This document shows, piece after piece, positions 1 through 8,412 of a DNA stretch of 64,000 bases (position 1 is the first letter of the stretch; every line of letters starts with the position of its first letter). The notes beneath the pieces were generated by a model. It worked only from the letters and a program-made list of their open reading frames with translations. It had not been told where the DNA came from and made no database searches. The translations under genes and the position numbers were made by a program. The DNA is from JACMLC01 sp963720235 (GTDB lineage: Bacteria > Acidobacteriota > Blastocatellia > Pyrinomonadales > Pyrinomonadaceae): positions 3,534,001 through 3,598,000 of the forward strand of contig OY970389.1 in assembly GCA_963720235.1 (NCBI GenBank), given 5' to 3'.

Positions 1-71
1 GCAGGGTGATGTCTAAATTAAGACAGAATTGTGCACCTCCGCTTCGGCTTAACCTTGAAAGGGATCATTAA

Positions 72-1286
72 ATGACTCACAAGAACTACAGATTGTTAGT
101 AGGTTTGGCACTCGCCATAGTTATTGGCTTAGCAAGCGTCTCACTTCTTGATACTCCCACCACATCAGCGCAAAGCGGAGTGCCACGGGGTACGACGACG
201 ACCTTCGCTATTTTGGCCGGCCAGGCGGTGACGAGCACGGGCTTATCCGTGGTCAACGGCGATCTGGGTATCAGTCCGGGAACTGCACTCACCGGCTTTC
301 CTCCGGGGATCATAAACGGAGCGACAGAATTAGGTAATCCGGTCGCGGCTCAGGCTCTGGCCGATGCCCAAGTCGAGTACGCTTATCTGGATGGCTTGCC
401 GTGCGGCACTAACTTGACCGGTCAAGACCTCGGCGGGATGACACTGATGCCGGGCGTCTATTGTTTCGATTCCTCGGCGCAGTTGACGGGAACGCTCATT
501 CTCGACGCGCAAGGCTCGTGTGATTCCCTCTTCGTTTTCCAGACCGGGAGCACACTCACGACCTCAGTCGCTTCGTCCATTGAAGTGATCAATAATCCGT
601 GCGCTATAAACTGTCGTGGCGGGGCGAATGTGTTTTTTCAGGTTGGCAGTTCCGCGACTATCGGCACAGGCTCTCAATTTGTCGGAAACATTGTCGCTAA
701 CACTAGCGTCACCTTGAATTTCGGCGCGAGCGTGGCCGGTAGTGTCTTTGGTCTCATCGGAGCAGTGACGCTCGATAGCAATAACATCTCCGCCTGCGGC
801 ATGAACATACCGCCAACACCGACACCAACACCGACGCCTTCGCCGACAGCTTCTCCCACGCCTTCTCCTGATCCTACGCCGACACCGACAATTACATGCG
901 CGCCCAAGGTGACGGGCGGCGGGCAGATACCTGTTCCCGATCCAAATAGCAATAACCCGCTTGCCACCGGCGAGGGCCGCGCTACCTTTGGCTTTAACTC
1001 GCAGCCGGAAAAGAACTGTACGATTGGCGAGGCGAAAGGCCACTTCAACTACGTCAACCATGTGACTGGCCTGCACGTTAATGGCAAGGTTCTCAACTCA
1101 CAGTTAATCGCGCCGAACACCGTCCGGTTCTCCGGCGAGTGCGGAGCGGGCTGTTCTTTCACTGTGACGGTACAAGATAACGGCGAACCGGGTACATTCG
1201 ATACCTTCGGTTTGGCCGTGACAGGTACAAAGAACGAAGTCAGGTCGCTGCGTGTTATTAGTCGCGGGAACATTCAGTTCCATTAA
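72..1286 (+). CDS. Secreted DUF3494 (ice-binding-like) protein with a second C-terminal domain
   Basis: 404 aa. Residues 1-34 look like a signal peptide: basic start, hydrophobic core LLVGLALAIVIGLASVSLL, likely cut near SAQS. Residues about 40-245 match the DUF3494 beta-solenoid family (GDLGISPGTALTGFPPG, AYLDGLPCG, MPGVYCFDSSAQLTGTL). That family includes ice-binding proteins and many uncharacterised adhesins, so ice binding itself is not shown. A Pro/Thr/Ser linker (about 247-275) leads to a domain of about 125 aa starting VTGGGQIPV and containing GHFNYVNH, a module that often follows secreted repeats in environmental bacteria. A GAAAGGGA Shine-Dalgarno lies about 8 nt before the ATG. A strong terminator follows, so it is probably monocistronic. 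Confidence 0.85.
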   Translation: MTHKNYRLLVGLALAIVIGLASVSLLDTPTTSAQSGVPRGTTTTFAILAGQAVTSTGLSVVNGDLGISPGTALTGFPPGIINGATELGNPVAAQALADAQVEYAYLDGLPCGTNLTGQDLGGMTLMPGVYCFDSSAQLTGTLILDAQGSCDSLFVFQTGSTLTTSVASSIEVINNPCAINCRGGANVFFQVGSSATIGTGSQFVGNIVANTSVTLNFGASVAGSVFGLIGAVTLDSNNISACGMNIPPTPTPTPTPSPTASPTPSPDPTPTPTITCAPKVTGGGQIPVPDPNSNNPLATGEGRATFGFNSQPEKNCTIGEAKGHFNYVNHVTGLHVNGKVLNSQLIAPNTVRFSGECGAGCSFTVTVQDNGEPGTFDTFGLAVTGTKNEVRSLRVISRGNIQFH

Positions 1287-1314
1287 AAACTGGCGGCTAA
1301 TCTGTGACCACTCA

Positions 1315-1355
1315 AACCCCGGAGGCGATTCCTGTTGCCTCCGGGGTTATTTTAT
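1315..1355 (+). terminator. Intrinsic terminator after the DUF3494 gene
   Basis: A perfect 12-bp stem (AACCCCGGAGGC with GCCTCCGGGGTT) and a 10-nt loop are followed by ATTTTATT. Confidence 0.9.
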
Positions 1356-1382
1356 TCAGGACACCATCCCCAAAACTTAGTA

Positions 1383-1412
1383 TTGACGCGGATAAGCCTG
1401 CCAGCTTATGAT
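1383..1412 (+). promoter_or_regulatory. Candidate sigma-70 promoter for pilT
   Basis: TTGACG and TATGAT are separated by 18 bp in the 315-bp gap before pilT. A leader of about 190 nt would result. I saw no recognisable riboswitch in it, and no other convincing gene in the gap. Confidence 0.4.
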
Positions 1413-1601
1413 GTTTATGGCGTCTCCGGGCCATTTAACTTCTCCGGTGTCGCTATCCACAGCCCGCACAGAGACTTGCCCGAAAGACAGCGTTTCCGAG
1501 CCCCGAAACGCTCAGCGAATCCCGAATACAAAGAGAAAGCGACTCGCCTCACTCTTAACCACCCGATTCCCGTGCGGAAAGGTAAACGGTTCTAACCCCT
1601 T

Positions 1602-2780
1602 ATGTCTCAAAAGATTGACGACCTCCTGCGCGCCGCATCTAGCGCCGGCGCGTCCGACCTGCATATCAAGGTCGGAAACTTCCCCTTTATGCGTATCGGC
1701 GGCGAGTTGCGCCCCGTCGTGGACTCCATGCGGCTGACGCAGGAAGACACGCTCGATATGGCCTTCTCCATGATGTCCAACAGGCAGAAGCAGCGTTTTA
1801 AAGAAGTCTGCGAAGTTGACATCGGCTACGGCGTCCCCGGCCTCGGACGATTTCGCGCAAACATTTTTCAGCAACGCGGCACAGTCGGCATAGTCATGCG
1901 CGTCATTCCAGACCAGATGCGCGGCATGTCCGAACTGATGCTGCCGCCCGTCATCGAAAAGATTTCGGACGAGCAGCGCGGTCTGATTCTAGTGACAGGC
2001 ACGACGGGTTCCGGCAAATCCACTACGCTCGCGGCGATGATTGACCGCATCAACTCAAACCGCAGCGGCCACATCGTGACCATCGAAGACCCTATCGAAT
2101 TTCTGCACCGCGACAAACGCTCTTTCGTCACGCAGCGCGAAGTGGATGTGGACACGCGCTCTTTCGCAGAAGCCCTGCGCGGCGCATTGCGTCAAGACCC
2201 TGACATCATCCTCGTCGGAGAGATGCGCGACCTCGAAACCATCTCGACCGCCATGACCGCAGCAGAGACGGGCCACCTAGTCCTCTCGACACTGCACACG
2301 CTCAATGCAACGGAAACCATCACGCGCATCGTTTCCAGCTTTCCGCCGCATCACCAGAAGTCTGTGCGCATACAACTCGCGGGCATTCTCAAGGCAGTTA
2401 TCTCCATGCGGCTTGTGCGCTCTGTCAAAGGCAAAGGGCGCGTCCCGGCAGTCGAAGTGATGGTCTCGACCGGCTTGATACGCGATTGCATCATCAACGA
2501 AGAGAAGACTTCGCAGATACGCGATGCCATCGCCGCAGGAACTTCGCAGTACGGCATGCAGACCTTTGACCAGTCGCTCTTTCATCTCTATCAATCCGAA
2601 CTCATCACGCTCGACGAAGCATTGCGCGGCGCGAGTAACCCGGACGAGTTCCGCTTGAGAATCGAAGGCATACGCTCGACCGCAGATCAGGCCAAAGAAG
2701 AGATGGAGCGCATAGGCAATGTCAGCAGCCCCGCCCCGCGCTACAAAAATTCCGCGACTACAGGAGAATTAAGAAGCTAA
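1602..2780 (+). CDS. pilT: Type IV pilus retraction ATPase PilT
   Basis: 392 aa GspE/PilT-family hexameric ATPase that powers type IV pilus retraction at the cytoplasmic base of the pilus. Visible motifs are Walker A GTTGSGKSTT (about residue 134), the Asp box region, Walker B IILVGEMRD and the His box GHLVLSTLHT. The N-terminal DLHIKVGNFPFMRIGGELRPV is typical of PilT/PilU. The last 35 residues are a variable tail. No other pilus genes are in the window, but two membrane-protein genes follow closely on the same strand and may be co-transcribed. PilU is the main alternative name. Confidence 0.93.
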   Translation: MSQKIDDLLRAASSAGASDLHIKVGNFPFMRIGGELRPVVDSMRLTQEDTLDMAFSMMSNRQKQRFKEVCEVDIGYGVPGLGRFRANIFQQRGTVGIVMRVIPDQMRGMSELMLPPVIEKISDEQRGLILVTGTTGSGKSTTLAAMIDRINSNRSGHIVTIEDPIEFLHRDKRSFVTQREVDVDTRSFAEALRGALRQDPDIILVGEMRDLETISTAMTAAETGHLVLSTLHTLNATETITRIVSSFPPHHQKSVRIQLAGILKAVISMRLVRSVKGKGRVPAVEVMVSTGLIRDCIINEEKTSQIRDAIAAGTSQYGMQTFDQSLFHLYQSELITLDEALRGASNPDEFRLRIEGIRSTADQAKEEMERIGNVSSPAPRYKNSATTGELRS

Positions 2781-2798
2781 TCACGGAATCAACGGAAG

Positions 2799-3533
2799 AT
2801 GAAATATAACTCTTTTCTCATTACAGGCATCGTCATCACAGCAATCATCTCGCAGATCGCTTTGATGATGGGCATCCCTTTCTGGGGACTCTTCGTAGTC
2901 ATCCTGCCCATGCTCTTCGTCACGCAGATGTACGCGGCGCATATGTACAACTCCAGACCGTCGCTAGACTTTGAGGATGTGCCTGTGAGCGGCTATCAAA
3001 CGCGGCTCGATAAGCTTGAGATGAATCGTGAGTACTTGTTCCCTCTCGGCTTTCAGAAGGTTGACGAGTTTTATTTGAAGCTGGCCTGTGACGTTGTGAC
3101 ATACGTGCATCAACATAGCAGCGAGCCTGTCTATGTCTGCGACTATCATTTCGGCAAGCTTTCCGGGATAGACCTCGTGACGCATTTTGATGATGGCATT
3201 ACCCTGACAACCTGCACTATGCTTTCGGGCGGAACTGTCCCGCGCCCGCCCAAGAGCCTGCTACAGGTTTTTGATAAACGCGGCACGGAAGAGATTCTCT
3301 ACTATCATCAAAAAGCCATCGAGTTCATCAAATCGCGCGGCGTCCGCCCAGTGCACATTCCGACAGCTTCTTTCAGAGATTGCTTTATGCAAAGCCTGCG
3401 CATGTTTTATCAGAACACGCGCAATCCTTTCTGGCCCATGAAAGTTTTGTACTGGCAGATAACCGGCCACGCAAAGGTTTATGCCAAACCCATTCAGGAA
3501 CAATACCTCGCCGGAACAATCAAGATTTTTTGA
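2799..3533 (+). CDS. Membrane protein of unknown function
   Basis: 244 aa. Two hydrophobic segments at about 5-24 and 28-48 place the N-terminus in the membrane. The remaining 195 residues are soluble and rich in aromatic and charged residues (VYVCDYHFGKLSGIDLVTHF). I do not recognise a family. It starts 18 bp after pilT and lies 45 bp before the next gene, so the three probably form one transcript. Confidence 0.75.
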   Translation: MKYNSFLITGIVITAIISQIALMMGIPFWGLFVVILPMLFVTQMYAAHMYNSRPSLDFEDVPVSGYQTRLDKLEMNREYLFPLGFQKVDEFYLKLACDVVTYVHQHSSEPVYVCDYHFGKLSGIDLVTHFDDGITLTTCTMLSGGTVPRPPKSLLQVFDKRGTEEILYYHQKAIEFIKSRGVRPVHIPTASFRDCFMQSLRMFYQNTRNPFWPMKVLYWQITGHAKVYAKPIQEQYLAGTIKIF

Positions 3534-3578
3534 GAGTTCATTTCCGCAAAGCTCTAGCAGCGCAAAGAGGAAAGAGTG

Positions 3579-5156
3579 ATGAGCGCACAACCTGTAGAAA
3601 CCTGGCGCGTAATGACGCCGGAAGGAATTTTTGAAGCAGACCTTGAGACGCTCAAGCAGTGGATTGTTGAAGGCTGCGTGCTGCCGACCGATAAGGTCGC
3701 CAAAGGCAATCTGAATTGGATTGATGCCGGACGCGCGCCCAGTCTGCGCAAAGCCTTTGCCGGCGAGATAGACGCGCCGCAAGCTGCGCCGCCTGCGCCG
3801 CAATTTGAAACCGTCGCCGCCGGAGTCGTGCAACAGTCATGGCCCGAAGCTGTGACGCATGAAAGCTCTTACAACAACAGCCACATCCACGCGGCAGACG
3901 CGCAGCAGACTTATGCAAACGCAGAGTACTCTTATGCTGAGCCTGATTCTGCTTACGCAGACGCGCCGCATGGCTATGCTTATGATGCAGCGACGCTCCA
4001 TCAGCACACGGCCTGTTACAACCACATGGACGCGCCGCCGGACTACATCTGCCGCGCGTGCAACAACACCTTCTGCAAGGCATGCCCGAACTTCGTCAAC
4101 AAAATTCCGCTCTGCCCACTGTGCGGCGATTTGTGCAAGCCTTTCAGTGAAGTCAAAGAGCGTGCTGTGCGCCGCGAGTATCAAGCTGCGGGATTCGGCT
4201 TTGCAGAGTTCGGCAAGTCGCTCGCATATCCCTTCAAAAATATTTTCAGCCTGATTGCGATGTCCATCTTTTATGCCTTCCTCTTGTTCGGAGGTTTTAA
4301 AGGACAACTCGTCGCGTGGGGCATACTCTTCGGCTGCATGTCGCACGTCATCAGCCAGTTCGCCTGGGGCCGCACGAATCGCGGCTTTCTGCCGGAGATG
4401 GATTCCTTCTCGTTTTATGAAGATGTCGTGCGCCCGCTTTTTCTCAGCATAGGCATTTTCATTATCACGCTTGGGCCAATGATTGTGCTGATTCTCGCAG
4501 TCTGGTTTGGCTTCTTTAGCGGCTCAAGTAAAACTCCGATAACTCCGTCTCCGATGAGTCCGGCGCAGATGCAGCCCGCTCCTGCTGCTGCGGAAAAATC
4601 CGAAGAGTTTACGGACGAGGACATGAATGCCTTGATTGAGGGCAACGATCCTGAGAAGGAAGCGGCGGCGGCGAAAAAAGTTGAGCAGATGCGTCCGGCC
4701 TATCAGATGAACAAAGAGATGGAGCGGCAGAAAGAGCCGGACATTCCGCTCAGTTCTCTGTTGGGTTTCTTAGGAGTCGGCGGCGCAATCATCGGCCTCT
4801 TTCTGCTCGCACTCGCGTGGGCCTTCTTCTACTATCCGATGGCTCTCGCAGTTGCCGGATACACGGAAGACTTCTGGTCTGTCGTCAATCCGATTGTCGG
4901 CATAGACACGATGCGCCGCATGGGCTTCACTTACGTCAAAGCTTTTATGATGTACCTGTCCGTGCAAATTGTCGGCATCGGCCTCAGCATCGTTGTCAGC
5001 ATCATCCTCGCGCCGTTTGACCTGCCTTTCTTCGGCAATCTTCCGGCGCGCTTCATTGACGGCATCATCACTTTCTACACCAGCCTCGTCGTCGCTTGCA
5101 TCCTCGGCTTCGCGCTCTACAAGTGCGCGGACAAGCTCGGCATCGAGACTGACTAA
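3579..5156 (+). CDS. GYF-like / zinc-finger multipass membrane protein
   Basis: About 525 aa. Residues 8-65 (WRVMTPEGIFEADLETLKQW) resemble GYF_2/DUF4339 modules. A Tyr/Ala-rich stretch (about 100-145) is followed by a Cys/His cluster (TACYNHMDAPPDYICRAC, then CKAC and CPLCGDLC) resembling a B-box-type zinc site. The rest has about six membrane segments (for example IFSLIAMSIFYAFLLFGG) split by an acidic/Ala-rich cytoplasmic loop (about 325-385). Such proteins (DUF4013/Yip1-like) are common in Acidobacteria, but their role is unknown. ATG 3579 is preferred over GTG 3576 because GAGG lies 8 nt upstream. Confidence 0.8.
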   Translation: MSAQPVETWRVMTPEGIFEADLETLKQWIVEGCVLPTDKVAKGNLNWIDAGRAPSLRKAFAGEIDAPQAAPPAPQFETVAAGVVQQSWPEAVTHESSYNNSHIHAADAQQTYANAEYSYAEPDSAYADAPHGYAYDAATLHQHTACYNHMDAPPDYICRACNNTFCKACPNFVNKIPLCPLCGDLCKPFSEVKERAVRREYQAAGFGFAEFGKSLAYPFKNIFSLIAMSIFYAFLLFGGFKGQLVAWGILFGCMSHVISQFAWGRTNRGFLPEMDSFSFYEDVVRPLFLSIGIFIITLGPMIVLILAVWFGFFSGSSKTPITPSPMSPAQMQPAPAAAEKSEEFTDEDMNALIEGNDPEKEAAAAKKVEQMRPAYQMNKEMERQKEPDIPLSSLLGFLGVGGAIIGLFLLALAWAFFYYPMALAVAGYTEDFWSVVNPIVGIDTMRRMGFTYVKAFMMYLSVQIVGIGLSIVVSIILAPFDLPFFGNLPARFIDGIITFYTSLVVACILGFALYKCADKLGIETD

Positions 5157-5162
5157 AAAAAC

Positions 5163-5272
5163 CTCGCGCAAAGGCGCAAAGGCGCAAAGGCAAGACGCCA
5201 GGAAAACATTCGAGATAAATAATTCTCGGATTTCTTGCGTGTCTTCTTTGCGCCTTTGCGCCTTTGCGCGAG
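5163..5272. repeat. Palindromic intergenic repeat, family A, copy 1
   Basis: The left arm is three direct copies of CGCAAAGG and the right arm is its reverse complement. They flank about 55 nt of unrelated spacer. It fills most of the gap before the glycosyltransferase gene. Confidence 0.9.
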
Positions 5273-5357
5273 ATTGTATTTCTCTTCGCCTTGCTTGACA
5301 GAGTGCATCATAATTAGAGACCCTTTCAGGCTTGCTGCAAAGGCGAATTGAATTGTG

Positions 5358-6389
5358 ATGAAAAGTTACGACGAAGAAGAGACATTGACCCGCAAACGCG
5401 CTTACGCGGAAGCGCGCGAGATGGAAGCCCCGGAGATTTCAGTCTTCCTCCCGGTCTTTGATGAAGAGCCGAATCTGCGCCCGCTCCACGCCAAGCTCAA
5501 TGATGCTTTAAGAGAGTTGGGCAAGACGGCTGAGATTATCTATGTTGACGACGGCTCGACCGACGGCAGCCTTGAGGTCTTGCGCGGACTGGCCCACTTG
5601 GATGGGCGCGTGCGCGTCGTCGCATTGCGCCGCAACTACGGGCAGACGGCAGCCATGTCCGCAGGCATTGATGCAGCCAAAGGCCGCGTCCTGATTCCGA
5701 TGGATGCAGACCTGCAAAACGACCCTGCGGACATCAAACGATTGCTGGCAAAATTAGACGAAGGCTATGATGTAGTCTCCGGCTGGCGCAAGAATCGTCA
5801 GGACAAAATGATGACGCGCAAGATTCCTTCGATGCTGGCGAACAAACTTATCTCATGGATTGGCGGCGTGCCTTTGCATGACTATGGCTGCTCTCTAAAA
5901 GCTTATCGCCGCGAATCTTTGCAGGACGTGCGGCTTTATGGAGAGATGCATCGCTTCATTCCTATCTACGCATCTTGGGCCGGGGCGCGCGTCGCAGAGA
6001 TTCCCGTAGAGCATCATGCGCGCACAATGGGCCAATCCAAATATGGACTCTCGCGCACAATCAAAGTCATCTTCGATTTAATGACCATCAAGTTCATGGC
6101 GTCTTACCAGACAAAGCCGATTTATGTTTTCGGCACATTCGGGATGATTGCCATCGCGCTCTCGTTTCTGGCGGGCCTGTGGGCCGCAGTCTTAAAGTTA
6201 TGGAAAGGCGTCTCGTTTATCCTGACGCCGCTTCCGGTCATCACCGTCGTCATGCTCGCCATCGGCGTACAGTTCCTGCTGATGGGCCTTCTGGCAGAGA
6301 TGCTCGTGCGCACCTATCACGAATCGCAGTCGAAGCCGATTTATGCCGTGCGCGAAAAAATCGGAATGAACAGCAAGGATGAAGGATGA
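5358..6389 (+). CDS. Family 2 glycosyltransferase (DPM1/GtrB-like) with C-terminal membrane anchor
   Basis: 343 aa. A GT-A fold starts at about residue 25 (ISVFLPVFDEEPNLRPLHAK). It has the nucleotide-binding YVDDGSTDGS and the metal-binding DADLQNDP, which resemble dolichol- or undecaprenyl-phosphate sugar transferases. Two membrane helices lie at about 255-280 and 290-315. It likely moves a sugar from a nucleotide donor to a polyprenyl phosphate at the inner membrane. It opens the glycan cluster. ATG 5358 is chosen; GTG 5355 is possible. The last codons (KDEG) lie inside the following palindromic repeat. Confidence 0.88.
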   Translation: MKSYDEEETLTRKRAYAEAREMEAPEISVFLPVFDEEPNLRPLHAKLNDALRELGKTAEIIYVDDGSTDGSLEVLRGLAHLDGRVRVVALRRNYGQTAAMSAGIDAAKGRVLIPMDADLQNDPADIKRLLAKLDEGYDVVSGWRKNRQDKMMTRKIPSMLANKLISWIGGVPLHDYGCSLKAYRRESLQDVRLYGEMHRFIPIYASWAGARVAEIPVEHHARTMGQSKYGLSRTIKVIFDLMTIKFMASYQTKPIYVFGTFGMIAIALSFLAGLWAAVLKLWKGVSFILTPLPVITVVMLAIGVQFLLMGLLAEMLVRTYHESQSKPIYAVREKIGMNSKDEG

Positions 6390-6477
6390 AGGCGGAAGGA
6401 TGAAAGCATGATGATTTAACTTGCAACATCAGCCTGGCATCTTCCGCCTTCATCCTTCATCCTTCATACTTGCTCTT
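6373..6477. repeat. Palindromic intergenic repeat, family B, copy 1
   Basis: The left arm combines GGATGAA and GGCGGAAGGATGAA units; the right arm is their reverse complement. It starts in the last codons of the glycosyltransferase gene and ends directly at the ATG of the asparagine synthase gene. Confidence 0.9.
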
Positions 6478-8412
6478 ATGTGTGGAATCACCGGCTGGGC
6501 CAATCTGGATGCGCGCGTGCCGCCGACGGACGGCGCGCGGGAACTCTTGCATTCGATGTGCGAGAGGATGACGCATCGCGGGCCGGACTCCGAAGGCTTG
6601 ATGGTTCAGACCGGAGTCGCGCTCGGCATGCGGCGGCTGGCAATTATTGATTTGCAGACAGGCGAACAGCCGGTCTGGAACGAAGACGGCACGATTGCAG
6701 TCGTCCTCAACGGAGAGATTTATAATTACAGAGAGTTGCGCGCGGATTTGGAAAAACGCGGTCACAGATTCTCAAGCGCATCCGACACGGAAGTCCTGCC
6801 GCATCTTTATGAAGAGCATGGCGCAAAGATGGTCGAGCATCTCAATGGCATGTTCGCCTTCGCGCTCTGGGACGCGCGCAAGCGCAGGCTCTTTATCGCG
6901 CGCGACCGCTTTGGCGAAAAGCCGCTCTACTGGGGCGTCTTTGAAGGCGCGCTGCTCTTTGCCTCTGAGCCGAAAGTTTTGCTCGCGCATCCTTCAGTCC
7001 GCCCGTCACTCAATCTCTCAGCCCTGCGACAATATCTCTCATTCGATTACGTGCCTGCGCCGCTCTCGATTTACGAGGGGATTCAGAAACTGCCTGCCGC
7101 GCACACGCTGACGCTTGAGGATGGCAAGGTAGCTGTCGAGCCTTACTGGTGCTTGAGCTACAAGACACAGCAGCCCGTGCCGGATGAAGTGGAAGCTGCA
7201 AGCCATCTCAAAAATCTTTTGAGCGATTCTGTGAAGATGCGACTCGTCTCGGATGTGCCGCTCGGCGTGTTGCTTTCGGGCGGCGTGGATTCCTCGACTG
7301 TTGCCGCGCTCGCCGTCGGAGCTTCATCCGAAACGGTCAAAACTTTTTCCATCTCATTTGCCGAAAGCTCTTTTGACGAATCCGCATACGCGCGCGCGGT
7401 CGCAAAGTTTTTGAGCACGGATCATCACGAGGAAAGATTGAGCGTTGACCTCGCAGCCAATCTCGTAGGCGAGATAGGCTCCTGGATGGACGAGCCTCTA
7501 AGTGACCCTTCGCTTGTGCCGACCTATTTGCTCTCGCGCTTTACGCGCAAGCACGTCACGGTTGCGCTCGGCGGCGATGGCGGCGATGAACTTTTCGCAG
7601 GCTATCCGATGTACCTGGGCCACAAGCTCGCAAACATCTACGATAAATTCCCACGCATCCTGCGCCGCGCTCTGATAGAGCCGATGGTCAAATTGCTGCC
7701 CGTCAAAACTAAAAATCTTTCGTTCGATTACAAAGCGCGTCGCTTCGTCGCGGGCGCGAACTTTGACGAGGTCGCGCGCCATCACATCTGGTTCGGCTCT
7801 TTTATGCCGCAGGAGCATGAGCTGCTTTTGACTTCGGAGGTGCAGAGCGCGACGGACGCGGATATTTATAGGGCTGCGCGCGGGATGCTCGACGAATGTG
7901 ATGCAGACAATACGATTGAGCGGATGCAGAATCTGGACACGCGGCTCTACTTGGCGGAAGACATTTTGACGAAAGTTGACCGCGCGAGTATGGCGGTCTC
8001 TTTGGAAGTACGCGCGCCATTCTTAGACCCGCGCGTAGCGGAGTTTGCAGCCTCTCTGCCGGCGAGTTACAAGCTGCGCGGGCGCACGACGAAATATATT
8101 TTGAAAAAAGCCGTCGCGCCGCTTCTTCCAAAATTCGTTACACGTCGTGGCAAGAAAGGCTTTGGCGTGCCTGTCGCTGAATGGATTAAGACCAGCCTGC
8201 GCCCATTGGCGCGCGACATGCTCTCGCCCGAACGCATACGCCGGAGCGGTCTCTTTAATCCGGCTTATGTCGCGCGATTGTTGGATGAGCACGAGCGCGG
8301 CGTTGCTAATCATCGCAAGCCGCTGTGGACGCTCTTGATGTTCGAGCTCTGGCAGGAGAGTTTCATTGAGACGGCGCGCAGGATTGAAACATCCGTGAGC
8401 AGCAAGCTGTGA
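6478..8412 (+). CDS. asnB: Asparagine synthase (glutamine-hydrolysing)
   Basis: 644 aa. The start is fixed at ATG 6478 because this gives MCGITGW, whose Cys2 is the glutaminase nucleophile of class II amidotransferases. The N-terminal Ntn domain (1-210) contains RMTHRGPD and LNGEIYNY. The synthetase domain has the PP-loop LLSGGVDSSTVAAL (about 260) and GGDGGDELFAGYP. The family makes Asn from Asp, Gln and ATP, but members inside glycan clusters often amidate sugar acids or other carboxylates, so the substrate here is open. It overlaps the next gene by GTGA. Confidence 0.92.
   Translation: MCGITGWANLDARVPPTDGARELLHSMCERMTHRGPDSEGLMVQTGVALGMRRLAIIDLQTGEQPVWNEDGTIAVVLNGEIYNYRELRADLEKRGHRFSSASDTEVLPHLYEEHGAKMVEHLNGMFAFALWDARKRRLFIARDRFGEKPLYWGVFEGALLFASEPKVLLAHPSVRPSLNLSALRQYLSFDYVPAPLSIYEGIQKLPAAHTLTLEDGKVAVEPYWCLSYKTQQPVPDEVEAASHLKNLLSDSVKMRLVSDVPLGVLLSGGVDSSTVAALAVGASSETVKTFSISFAESSFDESAYARAVAKFLSTDHHEERLSVDLAANLVGEIGSWMDEPLSDPSLVPTYLLSRFTRKHVTVALGGDGGDELFAGYPMYLGHKLANIYDKFPRILRRALIEPMVKLLPVKTKNLSFDYKARRFVAGANFDEVARHHIWFGSFMPQEHELLLTSEVQSATDADIYRAARGMLDECDADNTIERMQNLDTRLYLAEDILTKVDRASMAVSLEVRAPFLDPRVAEFAASLPASYKLRGRTTKYILKKAVAPLLPKFVTRRGKKGFGVPVAEWIKTSLRPLARDMLSPERIRRSGLFNPAYVARLLDEHERGVANHRKPLWTLLMFELWQESFIETARRIETSVSSKL

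Noticed and set aside
1335..1595. Small frame between the DUF3494 gene and pilT
   Set aside because: It begins inside the terminator stem and lacks a ribosome site; the region looks like the pilT leader.
1413..1601. Cyclic di-GMP riboswitch before pilT
   Set aside because: I looked for GEMM-type conserved segments and did not find them.
6421..6477. Upstream TTG start for asparagine synthase
   Set aside because: It would add residues before the catalytic Cys, which must follow the initiator Met.
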